A DNA stretch of 41,729 nt from Kamptonema formosum PCC 6407 (GCF_000332155.1 NZ_KB235903.1:1253360-1295088), one strand, 5' to 3'. Positions 8,291 to 16,686 are shown, numbered from the stretch's first letter. The notes: a model not told the origin generated them from the letters alone. Numbers and translations: made by a program.

Positions 8291-8463
8291 GTCTTCTTAG
8301 TCCTCTTCAGAGGACTCGATCTTTGAGACAGGGGTTTTAACCCCTGGCTGTTTTCGAGGAATATTGACGCAGAAACCGGGTTTTTGTCCCCGCGTGCGTA
8401 AGTCCTGCCCTTGTGAATATAATAGAATTATCAAACCCCAAATTACCAGGAGGCAATTTAGCC
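7988..8463. other. Non-coding region: IS110 end and dense palindromes
   Basis: No convincing gene is seen here. 7988-8260 is the presumed left, possibly bridge-RNA, end of the IS110 element. 8263-8278 (CTCTGAAGAGGACTAA) and 8297-8312 are a perfect 16-bp inverted repeat, and AGTCCTCTTCAGAGGACT (8299-8316) is a small hairpin by itself. The 23-bp repeat copy at 8326-8348 follows, then a GAAACCGGG half-repeat near 8371. AGGAGG at 8449-8454 is the ribosome binding site of the next gene. Confidence 0.6.
8326..8348. repeat. Right copy of 23-bp repeat flanking IS110 element
   Basis: This is the exact reverse complement of 6569-6591 (AGACAGGGGTTTTAACCCCT and three more bases), 1.76 kb away on the other side of the transposase. 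Confidence 0.85.
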
Positions 8464-8805
8464 ATGAATCCAGAAATAATGATTGATTCTTTTCTCAAAG
8501 TATTGAAAACCTGTCCTAGTTTATTTTCCGAAACAGCCACCGCCGGATTAAAAACCCTTGAGACAAAAGTTGTCGCGGCAGAAAATGAATCAAATCAAAC
8601 AATTTCCGATATTCTTAGCGATTGGTGTAGCGACTATGACGAAATTACAAACGCAGTAAAAGCCGCCACCAGAGGCAAAGTTATCCCCAAAGCTAGTAAA
8701 CCGCAAGGAGACGAAAATATAGAAGAAAATCACTTTCCCCGCCTATTTCCCAAGCTGCTAGAATGTTTAGAAAAGCGGATTAAATCAAATAACCCAGAAA
8801 ATTAA
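8464..8805 (+). CDS. Small acidic protein, possible CATASP-like partner
   Basis: A 113-residue protein. The ATG at 8464 is chosen because AGGAGG lies 10 bases upstream; a GTG at 8413 in the same frame would add 17 residues but has no ribosome binding site. The sequence is mostly helical, with no membrane segment or known catalytic motif: FLKVLKTCPSLFSETATAG, then LETKVVAAENES, a DEITNAVKAATRGK stretch and a basic-acidic tail ending LLECLEKRIKSNN. It overlaps the next gene (TAATG, stop 8803-8805, start 8805), so the two are translationally coupled and probably bind each other. From memory this resembles the small protein (CATASP) found beside CATRA proteins in caspase/TPR conflict systems, but I cannot confirm this. 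Otherwise unknown. Confidence 0.75.
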   Translation: MNPEIMIDSFLKVLKTCPSLFSETATAGLKTLETKVVAAENESNQTISDILSDWCSDYDEITNAVKAATRGKVIPKASKPQGDENIEENHFPRLFPKLLECLEKRIKSNNPEN

Positions 8806-10232
8806 TGACTGAAATCGAAACAATTTTAAAGCCTAATGTCTATATTTTTGCCTTCCATCTCATCAGCGGTACTAGGGGTAAAGATAATCCCCTTTGGAAT
8901 TGGGCGGATGAGTTTTTAGAAAGCTTTACCTCCCAAAAACTTAAATTCCAGCTTCAATTTCCCGAACCACCGTCTAAATTCCGAGTTGATTTATTGCCAG
9001 CAGATATCAGCTTAAATTTTGAGACGGAAATCAACGATCAAAATCGTGAATTAGAAGTCAGCGGGTTTGCTTTCCCTCTCCAGATTGGAGACAGTTATGC
9101 CCTATTTTTGAATGTCGGTTTACCGGATAGTTGTATGGAGGAAGTTTCCCCACAATTGCTGAGTAAATTTAACCCGCAAAATTTATTAGGAATTGTCACC
9201 GGTGAAGAGTTTTTAGGGGAAACCATTTTAATTACCGCTAAATTACCCTCACAATTACAGTCAGCAAGTCCAGAAGAACTACAATCTCTAGCTGACAAAT
9301 GCTGCAACGCTTTACTTCCTGCACAATATCGCCCTACTTTCCACCGCCACGATAAGTTATTTGGCAGTCCGATTTTTGAGTATGGTTTAACTAAGCAAAT
9401 TGCTAATTATCGGCACTTGCTTGTCTGGTTTCCCCACAACGAAGCATCGGAAGATAAGCTGGGTATTTACCAGCAGGAAATATTAGACCTGTTTTACTAC
9501 CGAAATAAAATTATTAAATCCTTTCAAAACAGCCGGCAAATTCACGGCAAACTGTTGGATGTTTACAGGGAAGTCGAGAATAATGTGGGAGAGTTGCAAC
9601 AGCAAATAGATCGACTAAATACTGACTTGACTCCTGAAAATTTACAAAAATTTAAGACGGAGTTAAAAAAACTCCTGAGAATTGCACTGGCTTATACCCA
9701 AGGGCTAACAAAATTAGAAGATTATGACAATACAATTGCGATAAATCTTAACAATTACAATGAAAAATTAGAGCAAATTCGTGTTAAAGTGGGAGTTGAT
9801 AAGGAAGAACTATCTATCTTAAATCACTTCCGTAGAAAAACCGCGCCATATATGCGATCGCAAATCGCGGGTGACTTAGGATACTTCAAACACGGGACAG
9901 ACTTAATCGAAAGCGCGATCGCCTCCATCCGAGGCATAGTTGAGATCGAACAAGCCAGAAGCGATCGCGAAACCCAACAACTACTCAGAGATAACGAGAA
10001 AGCAGATAACGAGCGAGGGGAAAAACTAGAGAAAAGCATTCAAGCGATCGGCGTAGGCTTAGCCGCAGGCGGTATCGCCGCCTCTAGCGGGCCAGAAAAA
10101 CTTTTAACAACCCTACAAAACTATCACATCCCCGTACCCCATCCCTTCATCTTCTCATTTAGCCTCAGCATCGCGATCGCGGCCTTAGCGTGGTGCATCA
10201 CACGGTGGCTACTGGGAAAAGGGCAGCCATAA
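8805..10232 (+). CDS. 475-aa protein with C-terminal membrane anchor, CATRA-like
   Basis: I do not firmly recognise the family. Residues 1 to about 200 look beta-rich and globular (YIFAFHLISGTRGKDNPLW, FAFPLQIGDSYALFLNVG). About 210-425 is helical with coiled-coil character (VENNVGELQQQIDRLNTDL, then IEQARSDRETQQLL to GEKLEKSIQAIG). A glycine-rich stretch (GVGLAAGGIAASSG) is followed by one strong membrane helix (about 446-468, FIFSFSLSIAIAALAWCITR) and a short basic tail. The layout, a sensor-like head with helical stalk and tail anchor, would suit a membrane-acting effector or scaffold. It is translationally coupled to the small protein before it and lies downstream of the CHAT protease, with an IS110 element between. 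A match to CATRA (caspase and TPR repeat-associated) domains is suspected. A role as CHAT substrate is inference. Confidence 0.75.
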   Translation: MTEIETILKPNVYIFAFHLISGTRGKDNPLWNWADEFLESFTSQKLKFQLQFPEPPSKFRVDLLPADISLNFETEINDQNRELEVSGFAFPLQIGDSYALFLNVGLPDSCMEEVSPQLLSKFNPQNLLGIVTGEEFLGETILITAKLPSQLQSASPEELQSLADKCCNALLPAQYRPTFHRHDKLFGSPIFEYGLTKQIANYRHLLVWFPHNEASEDKLGIYQQEILDLFYYRNKIIKSFQNSRQIHGKLLDVYREVENNVGELQQQIDRLNTDLTPENLQKFKTELKKLLRIALAYTQGLTKLEDYDNTIAINLNNYNEKLEQIRVKVGVDKEELSILNHFRRKTAPYMRSQIAGDLGYFKHGTDLIESAIASIRGIVEIEQARSDRETQQLLRDNEKADNERGEKLEKSIQAIGVGLAAGGIAASSGPEKLLTTLQNYHIPVPHPFIFSFSLSIAIAALAWCITRWLLGKGQP

Positions 10233-10247
10233 ACTATAATTTGTAAT

Positions 10248-10283
10248 GCCCTCCCCTGGCGGTACGATCGCCACCCAGAGGGC
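10248..10283. terminator. Hairpin after the CATRA-like gene
   Basis: GCCCTC (10248-10253) pairs with GAGGGC (10278-10283) and TGGCG (10257-10261) with CGCCA (10269-10273). The flanks GTAATGCC and GCAGCGTTAC echo the GTAACGCCGC palindrome family at 2191 and 25742. It may end the coupled pair's transcript; there is no T run. Confidence 0.4.
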
Positions 10284-10393
10284 AGCGTTACAATAACAAT
10301 CTTTAACTCCTGTAAACGTCTTCTAATAGCAGGCCCCACCTGCGGTAGTCTAGATCGAGTGACTCTATTGGCACTTTTGACGCGATCGCTCTT

Positions 10394-11365
10394 ATGTCTC
10401 CAACCACATCCGCACCCACACGCACCGTCCGCATCGGTTCCCGCAAAAGCCAACTCGCCCTCGTCCAAACCTACTGGGTGCAAGAACAGCTACAGCAACG
10501 TTTCCCCCAATGCACCTTTGAAGTCCACACCATGTCCACCCAAGGCGACAAAATCCTCGATGTCCCCCTCGCCAAAATTGGAGACAAAGGACTCTTTACC
10601 AAAGAGCTCGAAGTGGGAATGCTCAGCAACGAAACCGACTTCGCCGTACACTCTCTCAAAGACTTACCCACAAACTTGCCCGAAGGCTTAATATTGGGAT
10701 GCGTCAGCGAACGGGAAAACCCCGCCGACGCTCTTGTAGTCCACGCCAATCATCAAGACAAACAACTCGAAACCCTCCCCCCAGGCGCAGTCATCGGCAC
10801 ATCTTCCCTGCGGCGACTCGCCCAACTACGGCATCACTTCCCCCACCTCGAATTTAAAGATATTCGAGGCAATCTCAACACCAGACTTGCTAAACTTGAC
10901 GAAGGCGAATACGATGCCATTATCTTAGCAGTAGCCGGATTGCAAAGATTAGGAATGGGCGATCGCGTCCACCAAATCATCTCTCCAGAAATCTCCCTCC
11001 ACGCCGTTGGACAAGGAGCACTCGGCATCGAATGTCGCGCCGGAGACGACGACATCTTAGAATTGATTAAAGCCCTTGAACATACCGAAACTGCCCAACG
11101 TTGTTATGCCGAACGCGCATTTTTGCGAGAACTAGAAGGCGGATGTCAAGTTCCCATCGGTGTTAATACCAAAATCGAAGGCGACCAACTAACCTTAACA
11201 GGATTAGTAGCCAGTCTCGATGGTCAAAGATTAATCAAAGATACCGTCACAGGTGCCGCCGCCACCGCCGAACTTTTAGGAATTGACCTCGCCCACCGCT
11301 TACGGCAACAGGGAGCACAGGAAATCTTAGAAGAAATCTTTGCCCTAGTTAATCGCGGTTCCTAA
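10394..11365 (+). CDS. hemC: Hydroxymethylbilane synthase (porphobilinogen deaminase)
   Basis: A 323-residue cytoplasmic enzyme that joins four porphobilinogen molecules into hydroxymethylbilane for heme and chlorophyll synthesis. Family landmarks are all present: [14 protein letters not shown] at the N-terminus, [31 protein letters not shown], the arginine-rich [12 protein letters not shown] and [10 protein letters not shown], and [10 protein letters not shown] with the dipyrromethane-cofactor cysteine at C251. Length is normal for the family. The ATG at 10394 follows a HIP1 site (GCGATCGC, 10382-10389) and has no clear Shine-Dalgarno motif. It appears to be monocistronic, with repeat DNA after the stop. 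Confidence 0.97.
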   Translation: MSPTTSAPTRTVRIGSRKSQLALVQTYWVQEQLQQRFPQCTFEVHTMSTQGDKILDVPLAKIGDKGLFTKELEVGMLSNETDFAVHSLKDLPTNLPEGLILGCVSERENPADALVVHANHQDKQLETLPPGAVIGTSSLRRLAQLRHHFPHLEFKDIRGNLNTRLAKLDEGEYDAIILAVAGLQRLGMGDRVHQIISPEISLHAVGQGALGIECRAGDDDILELIKALEHTETAQRCYAERAFLRELEGGCQVPIGVNTKIEGDQLTLTGLVASLDGQRLIKDTVTGAAATAELLGIDLAHRLRQQGAQEILEEIFALVNRGS

Positions 11366-11613
11366 TAGCAATCAAAGTTGAATGTTCATAGCTAATAGCT
11401 AATAGCTAATGGGAAGAAAAAACAATTACAGGAATTATACGAAAACACCATTTTCAGTCATTGCGAGCAGTATTTTCAGTCATTGCGATCGCAGCGAAGC
11501 AATCCCAATCTGTAAGTTTTCGCCAGCAGTCCTTAGTTCCTGTATTAGCTATTAGCTTTAAAGCCATACCAATCACCAATAAATAACCTATCTCCATCGA
11601 GGGAAAGCCAAAA
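11366..11613. other. Intergenic repeats between hemC and protease gene
   Basis: Three to four AGCTAAT heptamers lie at 11389-11412. A scrambled copy of the repeat GTCATTGCGAGCGAAGC...GCAATC lies at 11455-11510; its intact palindromic form is at 25795-25859. The end holds the GAGGG ribosome binding site of the next gene (about 11599-11603). Confidence 0.7.
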
Positions 11614-12450
11614 ATGAGCGATCTGGATATCGAAGAAAAATTTCAGTTAAAACCATCAAAATCTAAGGCCATTTATCGCCAGATGCAGGAAGCTCGTACC
11701 GCCTTACGACAGCAATTAAACGAGCTAAAAACCCAGTCGCGAAAAATATCAGCCTCCGTTGAGAAAGTCTTAGAATCCGTAGTTTCAGTTTATGTTATCA
11801 ATTGGGATACAGAAGAAAAAATTGCTATTGGTAGCGGCTTTTTCGTCGGCCCCGATGTCATAGTCACTAATTACCACATTGTCGCCGACATTGCAGAGGA
11901 AGATACCCTCTATGAAGAAGACGAAAGTGCAATGATTTTAGTGCAAACTCCCAACGAGCAACTGAGAATAGCAGAAGTAGTTTTTACTGGCAATTCAGAC
12001 GAAGATTTGGCGATATTATTTATCACCGATTTTATCCTCGATCGCGACACTGGGGAAGAAGTAGAAATTCCCCAAGAATATCCTCCCGTCACCTTATCTT
12101 TTGAAGCTCAAGAGGGAGAGCAAGTTATTACTATTGGCTATCCTTTAGGTGAAACTGCTTCCACAGTAAATCAAGGCACAATTAGCAATATTTTAGTGTC
12201 ACAAAAATCTGGAGGAGATGAGGACATGGAGGTAATTACTGAGGTCAAAGTGCTGCAAATAGATGCAGCTATTAATCGCGCTAACTCTGGTGGCCCGTTA
12301 ATTAATCTTGCAGGTCAGGTAGTCGGTATAAATGCTTGGGGTTGGGATGAAAAGAAGGATGTAAACTTAGCTATATCTTCTGATATTCTGGCTGACTTTT
12401 TAGATCGATTTGAAGAACTTTATGAGGATGATTGGGAAGATAATTTATAA
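11614..12450 (+). CDS. Trypsin-like serine protease with N-terminal coiled coil
   Basis: A 278-residue protein without signal peptide, so probably cytoplasmic. Residues about 18-60 form a charged helix or coiled coil (IYRQMQEARTALRQQLNELK). A trypsin-2/DegP-like domain follows with the full triad: His88 in VTNYHIV, Asp131 in DEDLAIL and Ser225 in NSGGPL, plus ITIGYPLGETASTVNQGTIS. There is no PDZ domain. Family members without PDZ or signal peptide occur as effectors in NTPase-based conflict systems as well as in ordinary protein quality control; the sequence does not decide. The start is supported by GAGGG about 10 bases upstream. It stands alone, ending directly in a tandem array. Confidence 0.9.
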   Translation: MSDLDIEEKFQLKPSKSKAIYRQMQEARTALRQQLNELKTQSRKISASVEKVLESVVSVYVINWDTEEKIAIGSGFFVGPDVIVTNYHIVADIAEEDTLYEEDESAMILVQTPNEQLRIAEVVFTGNSDEDLAILFITDFILDRDTGEEVEIPQEYPPVTLSFEAQEGEQVITIGYPLGETASTVNQGTISNILVSQKSGGDEDMEVITEVKVLQIDAAINRANSGGPLINLAGQVVGINAWGWDEKKDVNLAISSDILADFLDRFEELYEDDWEDNL

Positions 12451-13103
12451 TGGCTAATGGCTAATTGCTAATGGCTAATTGCTAATGGCTAATTGCTAAT
12501 GGCTAATTGCTAATGGGCGATCGCACATATTAGTAGGTTGGGTTAGGCGTGACGATTAACTTGACACGCCAATAGAAAAAAATTGACCGCATCATAACCC
12601 ACCACAAGGCTACTGGCTAAAAAAGTTGTTTTGCATAAGTTTTGTTTTTGTTGGTAATTGTTATCTGTTCTCCTACTTAACCACCAACCACTAAGCTATC
12701 TTAGCCAGTTAAGTGAATAAATTTGCTAGTAGCCATGAGGGAACTAATGAAGTTTTTATTTCGTCGTTTGTTCTTAGTGAGTAAAAGAGCGATCTCGTAT
12801 TGGAACAACGATCGAGTTATAGCAACCCCGAAGACGGTTACAACGTTCTTAATTGCTTAAGTCATTGCTTTTCTTGCCTCCTGCCTTCTGCCTCTTACAT
12901 AAGAGCCTCCTGCCTCCTTAAGTTTCCTGGAGTGCGACGACAAAGTTTTATGAATTTAATAGTTGCTGTTTGTGAACTTTAATTACAATCTAATTGAGTG
13001 AGACATGACTAAGAGACACGATCGAATATATTCAGTCTTGGGCAATGAATTGTGTTAAAATAGAACTAAGCAAGGATTTATCAGAATTTTAGGAAAAGGC
13101 GTT
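12451..13103. other. 653-bp gene-poor region with tandem array
   Basis: 12451-12516 is a tandem array alternating GGCTAAT and TGCTAAT, starting right after the protease stop codon. GGCGTG (12546-12551) pairs with CACGCC (12565-12570), inside a GGTTGGGTTA...TAACCCACCA frame, as in small palindromic elements. TGCCTTCTGCC-type units lie near 12880-12920. The frame 12735-12860 could encode a 41-residue basic peptide (MRELMKFLFRRLFLVSKRA and on) but has no supporting evidence. The last 20 bases hold the ribosome binding site (AGGAAAAGG) of the antitoxin gene. Confidence 0.6.
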
Positions 13104-13394
13104 ATGTTAACGAACGAAAAATTCCGGTTTATTAAAGCACCTGTGAAAACAGATGACCAAGGTTGCTTAAGTCTGGAGTTGGAAACAAAGGCGACTGAGT
13201 ACCGCGTACTCAGTAATGATGATGGACAAATCTTGCTAGACCCAATGGAAAATATTCCTGAGTACGAACGGTGGTTGTGGCGGAATCAAGAGGCCCTTGC
13301 GTCTGTGCTGCGTGGACTTGAACAGGCAGCGGTAGGTGATGTTCACTATTTGGGGGACTTCGCTGATTATGCAGATTTGGAGATTGAGGATTAA
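13104..13394 (+). CDS. Putative antitoxin of type II pair
   Basis: A 96-residue acidic protein (MLTNEKFRFIKAPVKTDDQG through to a YADLEIED tail). I do not recognise the DNA-binding part. It lies directly upstream of a RelE/ParE-like toxin and overlaps it (TAATG: stop 13392-13394, next ATG at 13394), the usual antitoxin-toxin layout with translational coupling. ATG is preceded by AGGAAAAGG at a good distance. The residues EYERWLWRNQEALASVLRGLEQ form a helix like those seen in antitoxins that wrap around RelE-type toxins. The assignment rests mostly on context. Confidence 0.75.
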   Translation: MLTNEKFRFIKAPVKTDDQGCLSLELETKATEYRVLSNDDGQILLDPMENIPEYERWLWRNQEALASVLRGLEQAAVGDVHYLGDFADYADLEIED

Positions 13395-13684
13395 TGAAGT
13401 TCCGGCTGCAATTTTCAACTGAGGCGAAACAGTATTTAGCTAATCTTCAAGAACATGATTTTAAGAAGTATAATAAGGTGAGGAAAACGCTGGGATTGAT
13501 GGCAAATAATTTGCGTCATCCCGGTCTTAATAGTCACAAGTTTGAGGCTCTGTCTGGCCCTGATGGCGAGGATATTTTTGAGGCTTATGTTGAGAATAAA
13601 ACGCCGGGAGCTTTTCGGGTTTTTTGGTATTATGGGCATGGTCAGGGACAGATTACGGTTGTTGCAATTACACCTCATCTGTGA
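13394..13684 (+). CDS. RelE/ParE-superfamily toxin, putative
   Basis: A 96-residue protein with the RelE/ParE outline: an N-terminal strand (MKFRLQFSTEAKQYLANL), two helices, the central HPGLNSHKFEALSGPDGEDIFEA-type segment, and C-terminal strands (FRVFWYYGHGQGQITVVAIT) ending PHL. Members act as ribosome-dependent mRNA endonucleases or gyrase poisons. Its catalytic residues cannot be assigned by eye, so activity is inferred. The start overlaps the antitoxin stop codon. An RNA ligase gene lies 200 bases downstream on the same strand. Confidence 0.75.
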   Translation: MKFRLQFSTEAKQYLANLQEHDFKKYNKVRKTLGLMANNLRHPGLNSHKFEALSGPDGEDIFEAYVENKTPGAFRVFWYYGHGQGQITVVAITPHL

Positions 13685-13715
13685 GTAGCGATCGCTCTTA
13701 AGTCCAATAAGTAGC

Positions 13716-13737
13716 TCCACCTAATTAAACATAAGAT
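13716..13737. repeat. 22-bp direct repeat, copy 1
   Basis: TCCACCTAATTAAACATAAG plus AT occurs here, downstream of the toxin gene, and again at 23523-23544, downstream of the hybrid kinase. Both copies lie within 40 bases of a stop codon. Confidence 0.85.
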
Positions 13738-13881
13738 CGAGATGGCTAAAAAGCTGATTGTATAAACCTTCTTCCTTCTTTCATACATAACTAAATCCTT
13801 CTTCCTTCTTCCTTCTACTTACCACACTTTAAGTTTTAGCAATTAAGAACGTCGTCACCGTCTTAGCAGGTGGTATAGCTC

Positions 13882-14676
13882 ATGCAGCAGCAAATTTACA
13901 AATATCCTCGCACTCATCACATTGAAGGTTCGCGGCTACAACCGGGGGATGAGGATCTCGATAGCGTTCCCTTTAGCGCGATCGCATCTCAGTTTACAGT
14001 TGTAGAAGAAAAAGTAGACGGTGCTAATGCTGCCATCAGCTTTGCCTCGAATGGTCAAATGTTGCTCCAAAGCCGAGGTCATTACCTCACAGGAGGAGAG
14101 CGAGAAAAACACTTTAACTTGTTTAAACAGTGGGCTTATACCCATACTGAAACTTTCTGGAAAGTGTTAGGCGATCGCTACATACTTTACGGTGAATGGC
14201 TCTATGCTAAACATACCATATTTTATAACGCTCTGCCTCACTATTTCCTAGAATATGACGTGCTCGACCGACAGCAACAGCAATTTCTCAGCACCCAAAG
14301 CCGCAAACAGTTACTAGCAGAATTACCTCTAGTTTCTGTTCCAGTTTTATTTGCAGGTAAGCTTAAATATCACAAACAACTGATAGAATTCATCGACAAC
14401 TCCCATTATATTGAACCTGGGCATCTAGAACAATTACGCCAAGTTTGCCAGGAAAAAGGTTTGGACGCAGATCGCGCGATCGCCCAAACAGATCGCACAT
14501 CCTTAATGGAAGGTCTGTATATTAAAGTTGAAGAAGACCAGACGGTTATCGCCCGCTACAAATACGTCCGCCCCAGCTTTTTAACTACCATGCTGCAATC
14601 AGACGGACATTGGCTCAACCGCCCTATTATCCCTAATCTCTTGCGTCCGAATGTCGATTTATTTTCAATTTTATAG
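13882..14676 (+). CDS. Stand-alone RNA ligase (T4 Rnl-type nucleotidyltransferase)
   Basis: A 264-residue member of the covalent nucleotidyltransferase superfamily, RNA ligase branch. Motif I is EEKVDGAN with the lysine that takes AMP at K44. Motif III is in ILYGEWLYAKHTIFY, motif IV is MEGLYIKVEE, and motif V is IARYKYVR. An early RGHYL segment fits motif Ia. The protein is close to the minimal catalytic core and has no kinase or phosphatase domain, so end-healing would need another protein. The ATG is preceded by AGGTGG at 13869-13874. It is expected to seal nicks in RNA; the substrate is unknown. It lies just after a putative mRNA-cleaving toxin pair and just before the putative replication origin. 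Confidence 0.85.
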   Translation: MQQQIYKYPRTHHIEGSRLQPGDEDLDSVPFSAIASQFTVVEEKVDGANAAISFASNGQMLLQSRGHYLTGGEREKHFNLFKQWAYTHTETFWKVLGDRYILYGEWLYAKHTIFYNALPHYFLEYDVLDRQQQQFLSTQSRKQLLAELPLVSVPVLFAGKLKYHKQLIEFIDNSHYIEPGHLEQLRQVCQEKGLDADRAIAQTDRTSLMEGLYIKVEEDQTVIARYKYVRPSFLTTMLQSDGHWLNRPIIPNLLRPNVDLFSIL

Positions 14677-14778
14677 CCACTACCAATCTGGATTCGATAT
14701 TTTGAGAACAAGGGAACCGCTCAGAGAGCCGTGTTATAGCCATACTAGGTATAAAAGCTTGCGATCGCATTTAACCAT

Positions 14779-14861
14779 TTTTCCACAAGTTTTCCACAGG
14801 GAATTCAGCCGTGAAACATAAGCACAGAGGTAATCTGCTGATTTTTTCCACATTTTCCACA
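14779..14861 (+). other. Putative oriC: four perfect DnaA boxes
   Basis: TTTTCCACA occurs four times, all on this strand, in two close pairs: 14779-14787 and 14790-14798, then 14844-14852 and 14853-14861. A near match (TTTTCTCACA) is at about 14926-14935, within an AT-rich stretch. TTTTCCACA is the DnaA box described for cyanobacteria, and in Synechococcus elongatus the origin lies beside dnaN, as here. Replication activity is inference from position and motif. Confidence 0.75.
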
Positions 14862-15051
14862 AGCAATACTAGGGACTATTTTCTCAGGCGATCGCCTAGC
14901 AGAGCTTGAGTACATTTTTATACATATTTTCTCACAAAACTTACGCGCTGACTACAATTTCTCTCAAAACCGAACATTGCAACCGCTACGATCGTTAGGA
15001 CAATTTTATAATTTATAGCAGTCGCCAAGGCGATTAGGACGCGATGCCACC

Positions 15052-15103
15052 TGCCTTGTGCCTTGTGCCTTGTGCCTTGTGCCTTGTGCCTTGTGCCTTG
15101 TGC
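15052..15103. repeat. CCTTGTG heptamer array upstream of dnaN
   Basis: Six to seven consecutive CCTTGTG units, followed by CCTCCTGCCACCTGCCA. They lie between the DnaA boxes and the dnaN start. Confidence 0.9.
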
Positions 15104-15271
15104 CTCCTGCCACCTGCCACTGCGATAAATTGCGTGGGATTGCTCAGGCCAATAGTGATAAGATTTTCTTCTGTGTCAGGGCGGTTTCTAAATCCCAATT
15201 GGACTTACCGACTCCTCAAGATATTCTCAAACTCAACCCCACAAATACTAAGCCCTACATTTAGCATTACA

Positions 15272-16435
15272 ATGAAACTGATTTGTACACAAAGTGACCT
15301 CAATAGCAACCTTTCCCTAGTCAGTCGGGCAGTGCCCTCTCGCCCGACGCATCCGGTACTTGCTAATGTTCTATTGGTAGCAGACGAAAAAACCCAGCGG
15401 GTGAGTTTAACAGGGTTCGATCTTAGCCTGGGAATTCGCACTAGCTTTGCAGCACAGGTGGATGAAGGCGGTAGTTTTACATTACCTGCGAAGTTGCTTA
15501 ATGATATTATTTCTAGGCTGCCAGATGGAGAGATTAGCTTAGATGACGATGCGGGGGAGGCGATCGCAACTGTCACATCCTCATCGGGCAAATATACAGT
15601 TAGGGGTATGGGGCCCGAAGAATTCCCAGAATTGCCAGAAATAGAAGGAGGAGAATTGATTAATTTGCCTCCTGAAGCCTTGATAGCGGGCTTAAAAGGA
15701 ACTTTATTTGCAACTAGCCCCGACGAAACAAAACAAGTCTTGACTGGCGTACATTTAAAAGTGCAGCAAGATAGCCTAGAATTTGCTGCTACTGACGGTC
15801 ATAGATTGGCGGTAGTAGAAACAGCTAAAGTGAGCGATCGCGAGTATGACGAAGCCTCATTACCAACTCAAGAATCCTCAGCTATATTTGAGATCACTGT
15901 GCCAGCAAAAGCCTTACGAGAAATAGAAAAAATGGTAGCGGCTGGTCAAAGCAGCGAACCTGTGGCCCTACATTTAGATCAAGGTCAAATTGTGTTTGAA
16001 TGGGCAGATCAACGGTTGACAACGCGGACTTTAGAGGGGCAATATCCCAATTATCGGCAGTTACTTCCGCGCTCTTTTGAACGGCTAATTACGCTAGAAA
16101 GGCGATCGCTTTTAGCAGCAGTAGAAAGAATTGCAGTTTTGGCAGATCAAAAAAATAATATCCTCAAGTGTAGTATCGACGCTGAAAATCAGAAAGTAAC
16201 TTTGTCTGTGGATGCCAAAGATGTTGGTAGCGGTACGGAATCTATGTCTGCTCAAATCTCCGGGGAGAGTATAGATATTGCCTTTAATGTTAAGTATTTA
16301 ATTGATATTTTGAAAACTGCTCCTTCTCCTGAAATTCAGATGCAGTTAAATGAGGCAACTGCTCCTGTAATTATCAGGCCTTTGGGAGGAGTTAATGCTA
16401 CTTTTCTGGTGATGCCGGTGCAACTTAGAGCTTGA
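15272..16435 (+). CDS. dnaN: DNA polymerase III beta subunit (sliding clamp)
   Basis: A 387-residue clamp that holds the replicative polymerase on DNA as a ring dimer. The frame is open from 15044, but the ATG at 15272 is preferred: the protein then begins MKLICTQSDLNSNLSLVSRA, the usual clamp N-terminus, and the upstream part is translated heptamer repeat. Three clamp domains are recognisable, with VLANVLLVADEKTQRVSLTG in the first, GVHLKVQQDSLEFAATDGHR in the second, and ISGESIDIAFNVKYLIDILK with the C-terminal VMPVQLRA in the third. No ribosome binding site is evident. Four DnaA boxes lie 410-490 bases upstream, so this gene marks the probable origin. Confidence 0.96.
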   Translation: MKLICTQSDLNSNLSLVSRAVPSRPTHPVLANVLLVADEKTQRVSLTGFDLSLGIRTSFAAQVDEGGSFTLPAKLLNDIISRLPDGEISLDDDAGEAIATVTSSSGKYTVRGMGPEEFPELPEIEGGELINLPPEALIAGLKGTLFATSPDETKQVLTGVHLKVQQDSLEFAATDGHRLAVVETAKVSDREYDEASLPTQESSAIFEITVPAKALREIEKMVAAGQSSEPVALHLDQGQIVFEWADQRLTTRTLEGQYPNYRQLLPRSFERLITLERRSLLAAVERIAVLADQKNNILKCSIDAENQKVTLSVDAKDVGSGTESMSAQISGESIDIAFNVKYLIDILKTAPSPEIQMQLNEATAPVIIRPLGGVNATFLVMPVQLRA

Positions 16436-16686
16436 TTTTTGTGACTTGTAGGGTGGGCGCTGCTGATAAATTATTCTGAACTCATGGACAGAGGTTATCG
16501 TAGCGCCCATCTTAAAAAGTCCTAGCAGCTTATATTTCTAAGCAGTTTCTAGCTACAGATATACTAGGGTCATTACACCCGATCGGTTATCGAACTCACT
16601 TCGGTAATGGGTAATTGGAAGTGCTTAGCAGTCATTCTCAGAATAGAATCATCAATAACTAACCACTAAGCACTAACCACTAACAA
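16436..16686. other. Convergent dnaN/desB intergenic region
   Basis: AGTGCTTAG (16620-16628) and CTAAGCACT (16666-16674) form a 9-bp inverted repeat just after the desB stop, and GTGGGCGCT...AGCGCCCAT pair across a long loop nearer dnaN. Either could help end the two convergent transcripts. Nothing else is seen. Confidence 0.4.

Larger units (their letters stand above)
14677..15271. other. Non-coding region holding origin signals and repeats
   Basis: No gene is visible. The features are a HIP1 site at 14761, the DnaA-box cluster at 14779-14861, an AT-rich stretch (about 14910-14960, with ACATTTTTATACATATTTTC), and a CCTTGTG heptamer array at 15052-15103. The reading frame of dnaN stays open upstream to 15044 through that array, but this is not treated as coding. 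Confidence 0.7.

Noticed and set aside
2579-11365. Operon linking the GUN4 kinase and hemC
   Set aside because: They are about 6 kb apart with an insertion sequence, several hairpins and unrelated genes between them.
12451-12516. Tandem array considered as a CRISPR
   Set aside because: Units are seven bases with no spacers; no array in the window has CRISPR repeat-spacer geometry and no cas gene is present.
12800-12982. 60-aa frame
   Set aside because: Its middle is translated CTGCCTCCTGCC repeat, and it has no ribosome binding site or recognisable domain.
15044-15271. 76-residue N-terminal extension of dnaN
   Set aside because: It is translated CCTTGTG repeat and adds nothing seen in sliding clamps; ATG at 15272 gives the usual start.
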